DNA from: Planctomycetota bacterium
GTDB taxonomy: Bacteria; Planctomycetota; Planctomycetia; Planctomycetales; Planctomycetaceae
DNA length: 15,312 bases
NCBI GenBank assembly: GCA_013151585.1
Contig: JAADHY010000492.1
Span: forward strand, 1 to 15,312
Reading direction: 5' to 3'
In this document: piece after piece, positions 14,977 to 15,312 of the stretch
Layout of the letters: every line of letters begins with the position of its first letter
Numbering within the stretch: position 1 is the stretch's first letter
Made by a program: the position numbers and the translations under genes
Notes under the pieces: model-generated
What the model saw: the letters and a program-made list of their open reading frames with translations, nothing else
The model's database searches: none
Told to the model about the DNA's origin: nothing

Positions 14977-15312
14977 ATGAGCAAACACGGCAAGAAGACA
15001 ACGACCGGTAGCGGAATGACTCGACGTCAAGCGGTGGCGGGGTCGTTGGGAGTGGCGGCAGCGATGGCGGGCCTTTCCCAAGCACTGGCGGCGCCAGCCA
15101 GGCGGTCGGGGCTAAGAGGCAAACGGGTGCTGGTCGCCATCGGTGAGTTCAGTGAGGGACTGGAAACATACTACATGATCTATCGGTTGATTGAAGAAGG
15201 CGTCAAGCCCGTCGTGGCTGCCCCGAAAGTCAAGCGGTTGCAACTGGTCGTGCACGACTTCGAACCGCAGTATTCCAACTACACCGAGAAGCTCGGTTAC
15301 CAGATCGAGACG
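14977..15312 (+). CDS. Tat-exported DJ-1/PfpI family protein, 3' end outside window
   Basis: An open frame of 112 codons runs from ATG 14977 to the right edge. GGGAGG at 14966-14971 is 5 bases upstream. Residues 14-42 (MTRRQAVAGS, then a run rich in Ala, Gly, Leu and Val ending ALAAPA) look like a twin-arginine signal peptide with Arg16-Arg17. After it, KRVLVAIGEFSEGLETYYM and LIEEGVKPVVAAPKVKRLQ match the first strand and helix of the DJ-1/PfpI fold (PF01965), in which the second half carries a nucleophilic Cys not reached here. Family members include proteases, deglycases and chaperones; this subgroup is likely exported to the periplasm. It sits 29 bases after the ADP-ribosylglycohydrolase stop, so one transcript is likely. 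Confidence 0.82.
   Translation, partial: MSKHGKKTTTGSGMTRRQAVAGSLGVAAAMAGLSQALAAPARRSGLRGKRVLVAIGEFSEGLETYYMIYRLIEEGVKPVVAAPKVKRLQLVVHDFEPQYSNYTEKLGYQIET

Noticed and set aside
1..15312. tRNA, rRNA, CRISPR, insertion sequence or phage features
   Set aside because: No cloverleaf, array of spaced repeats, transposase, integrase or terminal inverted repeats with target duplications was seen in any spacer.

Overview
The window most likely comes from a planctomycete (Planctomycetota, Pirellulales-like). This is inferred from gene content, not from a marker gene. It holds a DUF1559 pseudopilin-like gene, a Cys-type secreted sulfatase next to a Gfo/Idh/MocA oxidoreductase and a secreted beta-propeller glycosidase-like protein, a secreted PF12831-type FAD oxidoreductase, a cysteine-rich GT9 glycosyltransferase, a GC-rich composition and ATGA-overlapping gene pairs. 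No tRNA, rRNA, CRISPR array, integrase or transposase was seen. The window cuts a gene at each end.

Layout. Minus strand, 1-3549: a secreted FAD-dependent oxidoreductase is followed, with an ATGA overlap, by a glycosyltransferase that has two GT9-type N-terminal segments and runs off the left edge. A 513-base divergent spacer with two hairpins comes next. Plus strand, 4063-10387: a secreted right-handed beta-helix protein split by a one-base frameshift, a sulfatase, a five-bladed beta-propeller GH43/GH117-like protein that overlaps the sulfatase by ATGA, a spacer with a heptamer repeat, and a Gfo/Idh/MocA oxidoreductase. A roughly 355-base spacer follows, then a DUF2306 membrane protein (10743-11411). 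This is convergent with a frameshifted DUF1559 gene on the minus strand, and the two stop codons share one hairpin. A NupG-like MFS transporter on the minus strand (12464-13774) is divergent from an ADP-ribosylglycohydrolase (13967-14947), which is followed 29 bases later by the start of a Tat-exported DJ-1/PfpI protein.

Functionally the centre reads as a small locus for a sulfated or otherwise complex polysaccharide. The beta-helix protein would cut or bind the chain, the sulfatase would remove sulfate, the beta-propeller protein would release sugar units and the NAD(P)-dependent oxidoreductase would act on the products. The substrate cannot be named from sequence alone. I found no convincing undescribed multi-gene system. 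The points most worth following are the tandem GT9 protein with its cysteine cluster, the two single-base frameshifts, the heptamer repeat and the shared hairpin between the convergent genes.
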